Made by a program: the position numbers and the translations under genes
The notes under the pieces: generated by a model
What the model saw: only the letters and a program-made list of their open reading frames with translations
Told to the model about the DNA's origin: nothing
Databases searched by the model: none
DNA from: Monosporascus cannonballus
Taxonomy: Eukaryota; Ascomycota; Sordariomycetes; Xylariales
Reading direction: 5' to 3'
Length of the DNA stretch: 64,000 bases
NCBI GenBank assembly: GCA_004154925.1
Contig: QJNS01000156.1
Span: 1-64,000 of the forward strand
Shown here: positions 1-9,926 of the stretch, piece by piece
How the letters are laid out: every line of letters begins with the position of its first letter
Numbering within the stretch: position 1 is the first letter of the stretch

Positions 1-33
<33 letters not shown>
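1..33. repeat. Poly-A run at window edge
   Basis: The window opens with 33 consecutive A residues. It may be the A-tail of a non-LTR element lying outside the window, or a simple homopolymer in A+T-rich DNA. Nothing next to it distinguishes the two. Confidence 0.8.
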
Positions 34-34
<1 letters not shown>

Positions 35-184
35 AAAGTTTTCCTTTTTTCTTTTCAGATTTTATTCCAATATCCGGGTAATTAAAAATTTGATATATAA
101 GCTATTCGAATTATTTATTGGTAAATATAACGTCGGCGATATTGCTCAAAATTTAACGATATTATTAAATAAAAACTTATAATA
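34..184. other. A+T-rich RIP-like DNA, no gene seen
   Basis: Very A+T-rich sequence with scattered CG dinucleotides and no open frame. It is most likely a decayed repeat adjoining the LTR copy that begins at 185. Confidence 0.5.
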
Positions 185-559
185 TATAATGGTTAAAAAG
201 TTTAACTAATTATTAAACCTTAGTTATACGGATTTATATTAATAGGAATATCGTAAAAATCTAAATAATAAATATAATAACATATTATGTTTCGTAATTC
301 CAAAAATACCTTAAATAACGATATTATATCGTAAACTAAAGTTATTTATATTATGAAAATAATAAACGTACATATTTTTTTCTTTTTTGGCTTAATTACT
401 TATAATTATACGGCTGGTAATAATCATAATCACTTAAGATCATCTTTGATCATTGCTAATCACTGGCTTAGTAGTAATCACCGTCACGTGCCCCGTAAGG
501 TTGTCCGTATGATCCTTGTTTGACCATTTCTTGAGGCCGAAGCTTGTTAGGTCGTAAGA
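185..559 (-). repeat. Gypsy-type LTR copy A (half RIP-mutated)
   Basis: A 375-bp LTR in minus orientation. It aligns along its length with copy B (565-939), and its outer end matches the LTR ends of the elements at 46358 and 49867. The left two thirds carry dense C-to-T and G-to-A changes relative to copy B, while the last 130 bases or so are almost clean. The five bases after it, CTATG (560-564), are the same as those flanking copy B. Confidence 0.75.
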
Positions 560-564
560 CTATG

Positions 565-939
565 TGTGACGAGCTTGGGGTTTAACCAACTATTAAACCT
601 TAGTCGTACGGGTTTATGTTGGCAGGAGTATCGTGGGAATCTGAGCAATAGATACAGTAACGTGTCACGTCTCGTAATACCAAGGGTGCTTTAGGTAACG
701 AATTGTTATTGCAAGCTGGTGCTATCTAGACTATGGAAATAATGAGCGTATATATCCTTCTCCTTTTTGGCTTGATCACTTATGATCATACGGCTGGTAG
801 TGATCATGATCGCTTGCGATCACCTTTGATTACTATTGATCACTTGCTTGGCAGTGATCACCGTCACGTGACCCATGGGGTGGTCCGTGTGATCCTTGTT
901 TGACCGTTTCTTGAGGCCGAAGCTTGTTGGGTCGTAACA
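565..939 (-). repeat. Gypsy-type solo LTR copy B with CTATG duplication
   Basis: A 375-bp LTR in minus orientation, starting TGTGACG and ending GTAACA on the plus strand. CTATG lies directly on both sides (560-564 and 940-944), as expected for a 5-bp target duplication. It is the least mutated copy of this LTR family in the window. Its middle (about 775-870) is packed with TGATCA, GATCA and CACGTG words, probably part of the LTR promoter region. Confidence 0.8.
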
Positions 940-944
940 CTATG

Positions 945-1177
945 GCAATATTAAGATCTAATAAAAATCTAATTAATTTAAAAAAGATATATCCGTTTAT
1001 TATTTCTATAATTTAAATAGCTTTAGTTTGCAATATAATATCATTACTTAAGGTACCATTGGAATTACGAGACGTGATACGATTACTGTATTTATTGTTC
1101 AGATTCTTACGATACTCCTGCTAACATAAACCCGTATGACTTAGGTTTAATAGTTGGTTAAGCCTTTAGCCGTTACA
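945..1177 (+). repeat. Truncated LTR copy C, opposite orientation
   Basis: The 3' part of the same LTR family, now in plus orientation, ending in TTTAGCCGTTACA at 1177. It matches the 3' ends of the LTRs at 50299 and 56846. It abuts copy B head-on and lacks its own 5' end, so it is a truncated remnant. Confidence 0.7.
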
Positions 1178-1948
1178 CCCCTATATGATATACACCGGTG
1201 ATCAAATTTGGAAAAATGCAAGGTCATGTTGGCAATTGTTGCTTTCAAGTAACCCCGGCTGATTTATATTAGGCGGCAGTTACAGTTATGACAGCCTTTG
1301 TCCAGGAACTTTTTTTGTAAATTTAGTTATATTGATAAAGGCGATTCCCTACAGATACATTAATCTTTTCCGAGGATAAATTATGGGTTTGTGCCAGCTC
1401 CCTATAATTCGATCACTGTAACTGCTGACACGTCATACGTTATGGTCTCGTATGCATTCATCCATGTCTAGCTAATACGCAACGCTAGGCGTCTGATTGC
1501 TTGCCGGTTATCCAAGGACAAGTCTAATTCGAAGGGTAGACGTTGGCCGGATAAGCCTAGACCGCATTCTGGTGTACAGCTTTCACGTTGAGCTGTTATG
1601 AACATAACATGATTCCTGCTAAGGCGCGGTCGTAAATGACAAGATCAAGCGTCGGCCGGTAGGTTTCGAAACCAGTACAGCAGGCGCCCTCCAGGACATA
1701 TAGATACAGGGTCGTATTGATGCGCATCGTGCATCCGTCCAGCGTCCGCCTAGAGAGTCAATAGGTCGGTCCAGGCCGAATATACTGATATTCGCAAATG
1801 TGGCTACTGTCATCAGCCAAATCAATCTGAAAATTTCAGCCATCGCTTGAACTGGCCCGACCTTGACAGCCAGTGGAGTCCGATCAAGGGTTGGGCTGAA
1901 GCCATGGCGTGTACTGCCCCATGATGTCGCGTTGCTGAATTATGCCGA
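1178..1948. other. Genic-looking interval without a resolved gene
   Basis: Base composition is near balanced and RIP damage light. It lies downstream of the transporter that ends at 1949. A minus-strand open stretch of about 74 codons starts at 1843, but no family is recognisable and no consistent exon chain was found. It may be the transporter's 3' flank or the edge of another gene. Confidence 0.4.
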
Positions 1949-4486
1949 TTAGTAGCCGTATAGGTTGACATTTTCTCTGGTAGAAGCCCGGATCTTCCTG
2001 TTCTCCTGTATCAACAGGATCCGAATGGCCCAGGCGCAAGCGATCGACAACAATGCGAATCCAGCGGATGCGCCAAATCCTATGGCGTATCTACGGTGGT
2101 CAAAGTCAGTGGCTCTCTTCTTTCCCTTTTAACTGGTACGTTGGATCATCCGGATGCCTCAAAACCAGAGTTCATGCGGACAAGGAAGCGCGTGTGAAAT
2201 AAGAATCGACATACCGAGGGGAGTCAGATTTAGGCCATAAATATGCACCATATATGTATCCAATTTGGCCACCAACGTTAGTCATTGCGAGCACCACCTG
2301 TTCCATGCACATTAGCATGGTCGGATTTTTGACCTGTAATCCGCCAGCCCGAACTTACTGCTTTCTTTTCCTTGGTCTGGCTCAGAGTCGACGATGCCCA
2401 GCCGATGATAACAGAGTCTTTGAACCCAAGGTCAGCCCCAAGCTTAGAAGAGAAGAGGAATGGCTCAGACGGTACGGATGAGGTGTATAGTCCCCGGTGA
2501 TCCTCAATCCGTAATTACCGGCCAGTAGTGGCAAGCGGAGCACCAGGGAGTTAGGCCCAACTTACTGACGCTATAAGCTCCCATGGCGAATATGAAGCAG
2601 GCGATGTATCGTGCCGCTGTGTTAAGCGTACTGGCAGCTACCGCGAATCCAACAATGGCAATCGACAGGCCCGCGGTTATATGCAGCGTGCGCTCGTGGT
2701 ATCTACCGGAACTCCAGCCTTCACGTGTCGTTAGTCGAACTGATCCGCGATCACCAAGACGTCCTCCCACTTACCCCACAGAATGCCAGCAGCGCCGGCA
2801 AAGAGGAAAGGGGGGCACGTCAAGACGAGTGTAATAGTAGTATTAAACCCCAAGGTTTTGACAACTCTACAATTCCGCGTCAGTTCAGGCTCGAGATGAA
2901 CACTACCACAGGGGACGATGGCCCTGGGTACGACAGGACTGTTGCTTACGTTGGGAAAAATGAGTTAAACCTGCAACGGTCGGTCAGCAACTTGGAACGG
3001 TGAGGGAGTGTCCATGGCATGTACACTTACGAGCAAGCGGATAGGTGGAAGTTCTGCATGAGGCAAAATAGCCAACTGTGGACGGTGATCAGCTAATGTT
3101 CACGGCGAACATGAAAGGGGCGAGACCGCCCTGGGCCGAACACGATCGCCGAAGACCGAGGATGGTGATATATCGATGCCCGAATACGAACTTACGTTCG
3201 CTTGTCCTTTGCGGCCTGCTTCAGGCCTTCCATGGCGCTCGCTCGCTCAAGTGAATCACCGAGCTTGTCACGTTCCATACGCGCATGGGCGAGTTCGCGC
3301 TCCTCCGCCTTGAGCCAACCGGTCGTCAGCGGCGTGTTAGGTAGTAGAAAGAATCCGAAGAGGGCCACTAATGCGGTTACTGCTCCCTCAACGATGAAGA
3401 GCCATCGCCAGCCTGCCAAGTCAGAAAGACCATGCATGCCCTCGAAGATTCCGGCAGCGATCAACCCAGAAACGCCTGTAGCCAGGATCTGGGCACAATA
3501 CAGGATGGCAATCCGGGACGCGACCTCTATCGTGGAGAAAGGACATCAGTATATGTGCCTCGTCCGAATAGTATATAGCATTCTCAAGGTATCTTAAGAA
3601 ACACACCTTTGCGCGTGTAGAATATGGACAGCATATAGGTCGCCCCAGGGTAGAACTTTTTCAGTGTCAGCAGCATACCGCGCAGAGCGTACTTTCCCAG
3701 TGGTGTTGCATACCGGCGCTTCCGTAATGCCAAGCATGAACCTGCAGGCAACCAACCCCCCGAAGTTGTGAACCAACGCCGTACAGGCAGACACTGTCGC
3801 CCAGACAAGCACTATGGCAGGTTTACGTGGTCAGCAAACCGATAATCGAAGGGCCCCAAAAAGAACCAGCCGATGCTGAGTTGCGACCCACGAAGTGGTA
3901 TTCTGGTCGAAATGACAGGGAATATAAGGTGGTAAGGGTAGCAGAGTTCCAGGGCAAAGTCACGTACTCCAACCACTCATATAAATGCCCGGTCGGATCC
4001 GCGTGATGAGCATGTTCGATGGTATCTGCATGAGCACGTAGCCGACGAAAAGACTGTATCAATGGTTATTCTCTGCACGTGCAAGCTTCTTGCTTATGAG
4101 GATGCCACATACATGCTGACGGTCGTATTAAACTGAGAGCCGGTCACTAAAGCACTTCTAGTCAGCCATTCGTCTATGTCATATCCAAAAGCGAACGTCG
4201 GATTGACAAACGGTGCCTACTATTCAGATCCTCTTCCAACCCGTTAAGTCGCGCTTGGGCGATCGCATTTCGGTCAACGTAGTTAAGGAAGTACATAATG
4301 CATAGCGTGGGCTAAGTTAGAATGGCGTCAGTTGAGTGTGGTACTCCATGTAGACAGGCGTGTCAAACCAACCATGATGCGCCAGTCTAGCTTCCGGACG
4401 AGGGCGATCTCTACAGGGTCCGTCTTTTTCTTTGACCCGGTGTAGTCGACTACCTCGCCTTCGGTGGCGGCGGGTTTCTCGTCCAT
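1949..4486 (-). CDS. MFS transporter, Dal5/allantoate-permease (ACS) family, 14 exons
   Basis: A plasma-membrane major facilitator of the anion:cation symporter group, which in fungi carries allantoate, nicotinate, pantothenate, tartrate and similar organic anions; the substrate cannot be told from sequence. Exons from the start: 4486-4373, 4311-4221, 4146-4113, 4053-3974, 3811-3714, 3655-3607, 3526-3196, 3075-3031, 2970-2950, 2866-2775, 2718-2566, 2417-2359, 2297-2215, 2090-1949. All introns are GT-AG and several have CTGAC/CTAAC-like branch sites. The exons total 1392 bases and stay in one frame, giving 463 residues and a TAA stop. Family signatures in order: DWRIMPTLC before helix 1, FLNYVDRN, LFVGYVLMQIPSN, CRFMLGITEAPFYPGA, GWRWLFIVEG, LLPNTPLTT (start of the central loop), and WASSTLSQTKEKKAV then NVGGQIGYIYG in the second half. 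The start MDEK was chosen because it gives the usual short acidic N-terminus; an in-frame ATG at 4564 is an alternative. Exon 9 is only 21 bases. Confidence 0.88.
2950..2970 (-). other. 21-base microexon of the MFS gene
   Basis: This exon lies between an acceptor GCAG and a donor GTAAGC and adds seven codons. It is needed to join the LMQNFHLSA exon to the VVKTLGF exon in frame, and the joined text FNSFFPTVVKTLGF fits the family consensus. An automatic gene caller could easily miss it. Confidence 0.8.
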
Positions 4487-6692
4487 TATCACACCATCTG
4501 TACAACCGACAATAGGCTTTTCTTCCCCATGTTCGGGTAGTCGCTGCATCATAGTCGTCCCCATATTGGACGAAGATGTTTAGGGATAAAGAGGCGAGCA
4601 TAGATGGGAGCGGAAAGTCGCGGGCTCGCCTTCGACAAACTCGCCAACAGATGCTTGGTCAGGAATTGTGCCTCCTTAAAGGGTTAACTGTGGGCCCGAA
4701 CGCGGGGAAGTCTGGAGTAAATCTGGGAACAGTCGTGCGGCGTTTCATTTGAAGCCCGTGGGTGGTTTTGTTCACTAATTATCTGTTGATCACCACAACT
4801 TAGCTCGTAGCTTTGACGAAGGGGAACAATTCATTCGCTGACCGCCTATTTGCGGGAGACGACATGGTTCAAGCTTCAGATTCCTAAGTCTATACAAGAA
4901 AGGTCGCAGGTCTGGGGTTGCTGAGGTCGGGCTGAAGCTTGAGTTGGGACTATACCAACGTCGGCACCATCGCCAAGGGCCAAGGTTGCTTAGGTGATGA
5001 GCCTCATCCCGGCGATGCCGCCCCGAAGACCCTGGGGTCGGGAAATGATATATGACCGAGGGCGGGGATGAGGTTGGGGTAGAGCCGGGGAAGCAAGGCG
5101 AGGCTCCGACTCCGCTCACTCCACGTCCCCCATAATGCACATGGCTAAATTGGATCAACTAGCGTTGAAAGTGGACCATAAAAGTTTTCGAAGTCTTAAA
5201 ATCTTGGATTAGCTGAGGGTTATGCAAGGTGTTGTAAACGGTAATTATGCAGACCGAGACAGCACATATTTCTGCAAAGTTTCGCCCGTAGGCCGCCATG
5301 TCCTATGAGAGCAGGTTCCTTTATTGTTACCGACCCGTACCTATCGTGTTCCCCTTCCGTGCCAGTGTGTCCCGCGACTCGGAGGAGCGTCGGTTGCGAA
5401 TCTACTCTGATGAAAGAGTAGGTGGGATAACCTAGCACTCGATCTGCAATGGGCCATAAGTGAAGAGGGACGAGGGCCGTAGTCAAGAAGCTCCTGATCC
5501 ATGATTGGGCGTGATGTTACTGTCATTACCATCAATACTTGAGGTTGGGGTACGGTGGCAGGGCGATGGTGCATGGATTCAATACCTCCCCCTTCCTCTT
5601 CACACTTATAGCTAAAGCGGGTGTTCCAGCTTTGACTTCCGATGCTGTTTAAGAAGATTGCTCAGATCCGTGGACAAGAACAGAGAGGTACGAGATTGCG
5701 GAACCCAAGACCATGTCATAGATCGGCAGTCCCATATACGAGAGGGCATCCAATATCGCGGAGGCTACCTGGAGCCCTACTGGGACAACATCACCGGCGT
5801 CGATCACTTTTATGGATCGTGGAGTGTATCCGACTAGGCAACCATGTATGTAATCTCTTTCATACGGCTCCACAGGAGGCGTCGTGCTGGGCATCTAGTT
5901 GATGCGATGTCAAGGACCATCGTACAAGCTGGATATGGCCCGGTGTTGCCCGTATATGCAACGCAGATTCGCAAGTCTCAAAGATCGTTGCGGACCCCTT
6001 TGCCAAGCGCTAGCTTCCCGCGAGCTGCACCCACAGCGACGCAGACTCCCAGGGCACCCAGCTAAGGCGGGTATTGAACATCCTGGCTCTCGACAGCATG
6101 TGGATCTCAACAGCTGGTAATAGAGTCATGATGCTAGAACCATTACACCCTATACCTATTCATACAGGACGCGAGCAATAGAGATGGTACGATTCTAATG
6201 CATAGTTCCTCATACCAATAGTCATCCATAGAAACAGCAGCGGCTTCCCCCGGGCTTAGGGTGATTAATAACACGGAGAAGCGTACGCTATAGGCAAACA
6301 TTCACGTCAGCTAAGCCGATATAAAGTCGCGCTAGTAAATGGTTATTGCTCAGTCGCCTTGAAGGCCGCGTTAACAATAGATTTAGAAATTCCGCCGAAA
6401 TTCTGTTGACCTTCGGCGGACGCCGTATATGCTGTCTCTTAGTAAGTACTAAAGCAGGCTCGATCTGGTTCACTCGAAGCTGCTGGCGTGGAAGGCCGAG
6501 CACGGCAATCGCCCCAGATTGATCGCAACCTGGGAGATGGACGTTGTGGGCAGAGGCGGACATGGAAGGTTGTCCGTTGGCAGGCAGTGGAGCGCTTGAG
6601 ACCATTGGCGAGGCGCGGGGGGCGGAAGTCGATATCCAGGTGAGGGTGCACTTGGAGTCCGTGTCGGCCGACCTCGACGTCGTTAACGAAGC
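4487..6692. other. Unresolved genic-like interval upstream of the MFS gene
   Basis: Balanced composition with short open stretches in several frames on both strands, for example minus 4790-5158 and 5649-5894, and a plus-strand run around 5725-5826. Since the neighbouring gene is cut into 14 exons, a comparable multi-intron gene could be hidden here. I recognised no protein family and could not chain exons with confidence. The first few hundred bases after 4487 probably include the transporter promoter. Confidence 0.4.
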
Positions 6693-7376
6693 TTGGGTTT
6701 GGCCGGTGGCGTATATGGAGAACCATTCCCAGATGTGACTGTGAATGGTGCCGGCGGGCCATGCGAGGGCTCGGGTGAGGGCAGATTCGGACGAGGAGGC
6801 CTCAGGTACCGATTTCTCGGCCACGAAAACATCATCGAGCCATATAATGAAAAGAAAAGCAATGTTCCCGTTAAGTTGGCAGAAAGGCCTAGCAATCTGC
6901 CTCGCTCACTTATGTGCCCCTGTCAAGCTATTGAGTCATCTACGTAAGGCATAGCCTAGACCTCGTCTCAAAAGGTCCACCCGACACCGCGAGCGGAAGT
7001 ATGTATGTCGGTCGTGGTTAGCCACTTTGTCCCTGAACCAGTCTGGACCGTCCATTACCCAAGCAACTCGATGCTTCGATTTAAATTATCAAATTATCAA
7101 TTCGACCTCAAGGTTTATCCTTAGCTATACCGCCATAGCAGTCACTATCGCGCTGCCAGCGGCTATTCGACCATCTGTTGGCTGGTTACGACACAAGAGG
7201 GCAAGGCTGCCATCGATGCCGTTCGCTTTTCCAAATGCTACGAGTGTGACGGGAGAATGGATAAGAAGGAAAGCTCAGAAGATGGAGGAGTCCAACAGGA
7301 TGGTGACGGCCTGGAGGATGAAAATGACGCTGACGAAGGGGACGATGAGGAGGCTGCGGATGATGATCTCGCCTAA
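6693..7376 (+). CDS. Partial hypothetical gene with acidic C-terminal tail (last two exons)
   Basis: Not recognised. An open plus-strand frame up to 6943 ends at a good donor (GTAAGG). An acceptor at 7137-7138 (CCATAG) joins it in frame to an open stretch of 79 codons ending in TAA at 7374-7376. The intron would be 195 bases. The tail from about 7290 is almost entirely Asp and Glu (DENDADEGDDEEAADDD), a feature of nuclear, chaperone-like or nucleic-acid-associated proteins but not diagnostic. Just before it lies a CYEC motif, a possible half metal site. The true 5' start is unknown; upstream in the same frame (about 6470-6597) is another open run that could be an earlier exon. Base composition matches the island and RIP damage is not evident. 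Confidence 0.4.
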
Positions 7377-7806
7377 TTGCTAATTATATGAGTGCACGCT
7401 CATCCAACGCGAGGAGAGTAGGCATCATAATGGGATGCTAATACATTCTTTGGTGTTGTACTCCGGTGCGGGTATGATGAACCTAATGATGCCGTAGTGG
7501 ATCATATGAGTTCAGCACCTACAGCACCCTCTCTCTTTTAACATTTCAACGACCACAACACACAAAAACATAGAGTCCTCATACCACATTTCTCGTCTGC
7601 CTTCATCTAACCGGCTGAGTTGTCGTGTTAAAGTCACTGTTCGCGGCTCTCTTCGAGTTCGAACCTGGTGATTGGCCTCCAAGTTGTGGCGTCGTCTGTG
7701 TGATCCCCCCTAGCTAGGAGTACCCCGCACGAAGTCAGGCGTCCCATGGGGCTGCAAAAAGGGCTTTAAATGAACAGAATCAAATACGTGCGCGATTTTC
7801 TGCAAA
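7377..7806. promoter_or_regulatory. Intergenic region, probable promoter of the MATE-like gene
   Basis: No open frame continues through it. It contains a pyrimidine-rich run (CTCTCTCTTTTAAC near 7530) followed by CA-rich sequence, typical of fungal 5' leaders, upstream of the candidate ATG at 7807. Which element acts as promoter is inference. Confidence 0.35.
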
Positions 7807-8989
7807 ATGTCAAAGAGCAGGACCGGCTATATCATGCTACCTAGCGAGGGGACAGTGGTAGAAGGATCGCGCTCGCCGCGCGACACGGTCGGACAGGAAG
7901 GAGTTCTGAGCAGAGGAAGCCTCGCGGCCTTCGCAGCACGTACAGCGGGGCACTGCTGTTCAACGTTGCCGCTTTCTTCCTCCCCGCGCTCTACGGCACT
8001 CTCTCGAAGCTCTGGGTCGCCAATATCGACGCGTCCATGGTCGTTACGACTGATGTCTACACCTACATCGGCGTGTTCGCCGAGGTCCTCAACGAGGGCC
8101 TGCCGCGCGCGGCCTGGGTCGTCGTCGGCGACGGCGCGTCGCGGACGCTGGCCGAACGCTTGCGGCTCGTGCACACCCTGATCTTGTTCCAGGCGGCCCT
8201 GGGCCTGCTCATGAGCCTCGTCTTCGCCGCCGCCGCGCCCCAGCTCGCCGACGCCTTCGTGCCCGCCCAGGTGCGCGCCGAGGTGCGCGCCGCCAGCCTC
8301 ACGTACGTGCGGCGGAGCGCCTTCTCGGCGCCGGCCTCGGCCGTCGAGACGGCCGCCGGCGCCGGCACACGCGCCCTCGACCGCCCAGACGTGCCGCTCG
8401 TCATCAGCTCGGCCCGCTTCATCGCCAACATCGCGCTGGACCTGCTGCTCGTCTCGCGTTTCCGCGTCGCCTCCTTCCACCCCACCGTCAACACCCAGGC
8501 CGCCGTCCGCCTGGCCTGTGACCTCGCCTCGGCCTCAGCCGGGCTCGCGTACTTCCTATGGCGGACGCGGCGCAGTGCCGGCGGTGGTGGCGGTGGTGGC
8601 GAGACCACGGCGCCGAGCCTCCGCGCGCTCGGCGTCCTCGCCCGCCCGGGCGCCCTGACCTTCCTAGAGTCGCTCGTGCGCAACGCCCTCTACCTCTAGC
8701 TCGTCACGACCATCGTCGCACTGGGCTCTACCTACGCCATCGCCTGGGGCGTCTTCAACACAATCCGATGGGGCCTGGTCATGGTCCCCGTGCAGGCGCT
8801 AGAGGCGACGGCGCTAGCGTTCATCGGACACGGCTAGGGCAAGTGGAAATGCCGGGTCCGGGACGGCGAGACACCAGCGGAGGCCGATCCGGGCACGATT
8901 TTCGAGATCGTCAAGCCAGCGGTGAAATCCCTCCCCATCGCGCTAGTGGTCGAGATCCCCCTGTGCATATTCCTGTCCCTGTTCGGGAC
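7807..8989 (+). pseudogene. MATE-like membrane transporter, 5' part (broken)
   Basis: This part encodes a polytopic membrane protein resembling fungal MATE-type (multidrug/toxin extrusion-like) integral membrane proteins. The body frame runs from about 7950 ([17 protein letters not shown]) through [20 protein letters not shown] and [19 protein letters not shown]. The third codon position is strongly G or C, unlike the A+T-rich repeats around it. A first ATG at 7807 lies in another frame, so an early intron, a frameshift or a wrong start must be assumed. Two in-frame TAG stops interrupt it, at 8697-8699 (after RNALYL) and 8835-8837 (in GHG-stop-GKWK, where Trp is likely). Each could come from a single C-to-T or G-to-A change, as RIP makes. 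Coding is then cut at 8989 by the hAT insertion, in the middle of LFGT. Confidence 0.8.
8982..8989. repeat. 8-bp target site duplication, left (TTCGGGAC)
   Basis: TTCGGGAC directly precedes the terminal repeat TAGGGTTTGCA and reappears at 25981-25988 after the inverted copy. Eight base pairs is the hallmark of hAT-superfamily insertion. Confidence 0.93.
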
Positions 8990-9000
8990 TAGGGTTTGCA
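8990..9000 (+). repeat. hAT terminal inverted repeat, left
   Basis: TAGGGTTTGCA, perfectly complementary to 25970-25980. Confidence 0.92.
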
Positions 9001-9037
9001 CGACCCACCCACCTACGCTAAAATTTTCCGCTACGAA

Positions 9038-9039
9038 TA
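9038..9039. repeat. TA target duplication of the mariner element, left
   Basis: TA immediately before the terminal inverted repeat at 9040; matched by TA at 17871-17872. Confidence 0.8.
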
Positions 9040-9067
9040 AAGTTACTGCGCATTGAAAATTGTGCAC
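9040..9067 (+). repeat. Mariner terminal inverted repeat, left
   Basis: A 28-bp end that includes TTGAAAATTGTGCAC; complementary to 17843-17870 with transition differences only. Confidence 0.88.
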
Positions 9068-9179
9068 GCCCCACAACGGCCCTATCCAACCATATAGATC
9101 TGCAACTTTGATAATTCGTAATAATTCGAAAACTAAAGCTATTTACAATTGGCGAAAAGATTTCGGAAACTTTAAATCT

Positions 9180-9770
9180 GGCATTTAATATTTGGTATAC
9201 CATCCCTTTGATTTACGTAACGCCCTAATCCTTTTCGGTATTCTATCAATTAGATAATTTATTATAGTTAAAAGAATTACCTATTATATATTTTTAATCC
9301 ATTTCGCCAATATAGCCCGACTTTCTACGTTATTTTTAAGTTCGTAAACATTAAGATATTTTTTATGGAAAATTGCTTTCATATATTTCTATGCGTATTT
9401 GATAGGGTTTATATTCGAATTATGAGCAGATTATTCGATTAGTCGTATTTCGTATACCTCGAATTACGCTATTATTTTCCCGGATTTATGTATTTTCGCG
9501 TTATTTTGTTAATAAAATTCCCCAAGCTGATATACCGGAAGAGGGGCCTTTTTAAAAGCTTAAATATAGCTTTTAGAAATGTAATTTTTATATGCGAAAT
9601 CGGTATTTCGTTCTATAATAATTAATTCGAACTCCTCGCCGTTATAAATAAAGCCATATATTATTAACGTAACGTCCGGAAGCCTATACTCGGTTATATT
9701 AACTATTTGACAATCGTATGTTTTCCTGGAATAACGCCATATCTATTCCGAAGGATTTAAAACATCGGAA
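9180..9770 (-). pseudogene. Tc1/mariner transposase, C-terminal part (RIP-mutated)
   Basis: Minus-strand reading gives LIE-stop-SAHNSNINPIK near 9395-9440. This lines up with the mariner signature W-PAHSPDLNPIE around the last catalytic acidic residue. It is followed by sequence like the family's C-terminal LID-MPRRL-KG region (here LIEYRKGLGRY, near 9200-9250). Catalytic residues cannot be trusted because of RIP substitutions. The N-terminal half is separated by the retrotransposon at 9776-17196. Confidence 0.75.
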
Positions 9771-9775
9771 ATAAC
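9771..9775. repeat. ATAAC target duplication, left (gypsy 1)
   Basis: ATAAC directly before the 5' LTR; identical ATAAC at 17197-17201 after the 3' LTR. Confidence 0.9.
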
Positions 9776-9926
9776 TGTTACGGCATTAGCAAAGCGGCTT
9801 ATTTAAGCCGCCGTTTCGCTATATATACGCAAGCGCTACGCGCTTACTAGATAGCTTTTTTCTTTCTTTTTCGTGCAATAACAGAATATCTTCCAGAAAC
9901 CTAAAAAAACGTATAGCGCCGTAACA
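9776..9926 (+). repeat. 5' LTR of gypsy 1
   Basis: A 151-bp LTR with inverted ends TGTTACGGC/GCCGTAACA. It is almost the same as 17047-17196 apart from C-to-T and G-to-A differences. Confidence 0.92.

Noticed and set aside
1..33. Telomere or assembly end
   Set aside because: A pure A run without TTAGGG-type repeats; nothing supports a chromosome end.
4790..5158. Minus-strand open frame of 122 codons
   Set aside because: No motif, no splice context and an Arg/Ser/Pro-rich translation typical of non-coding balanced DNA.
6288..6824. Minus-strand open frame of 178 codons
   Set aside because: Low-complexity Ser/Ala/Pro/Arg text without family motifs, overlapping alternative plus-strand frames. 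Not enough to call a gene.
7827..8683. Long open frames on the minus strand across the MATE-like gene (217 and 206 codons)
   Set aside because: They are antisense shadows in very G+C-rich coding DNA. The plus-strand frame has the membrane-protein pattern and continues on the other side of the insertion.
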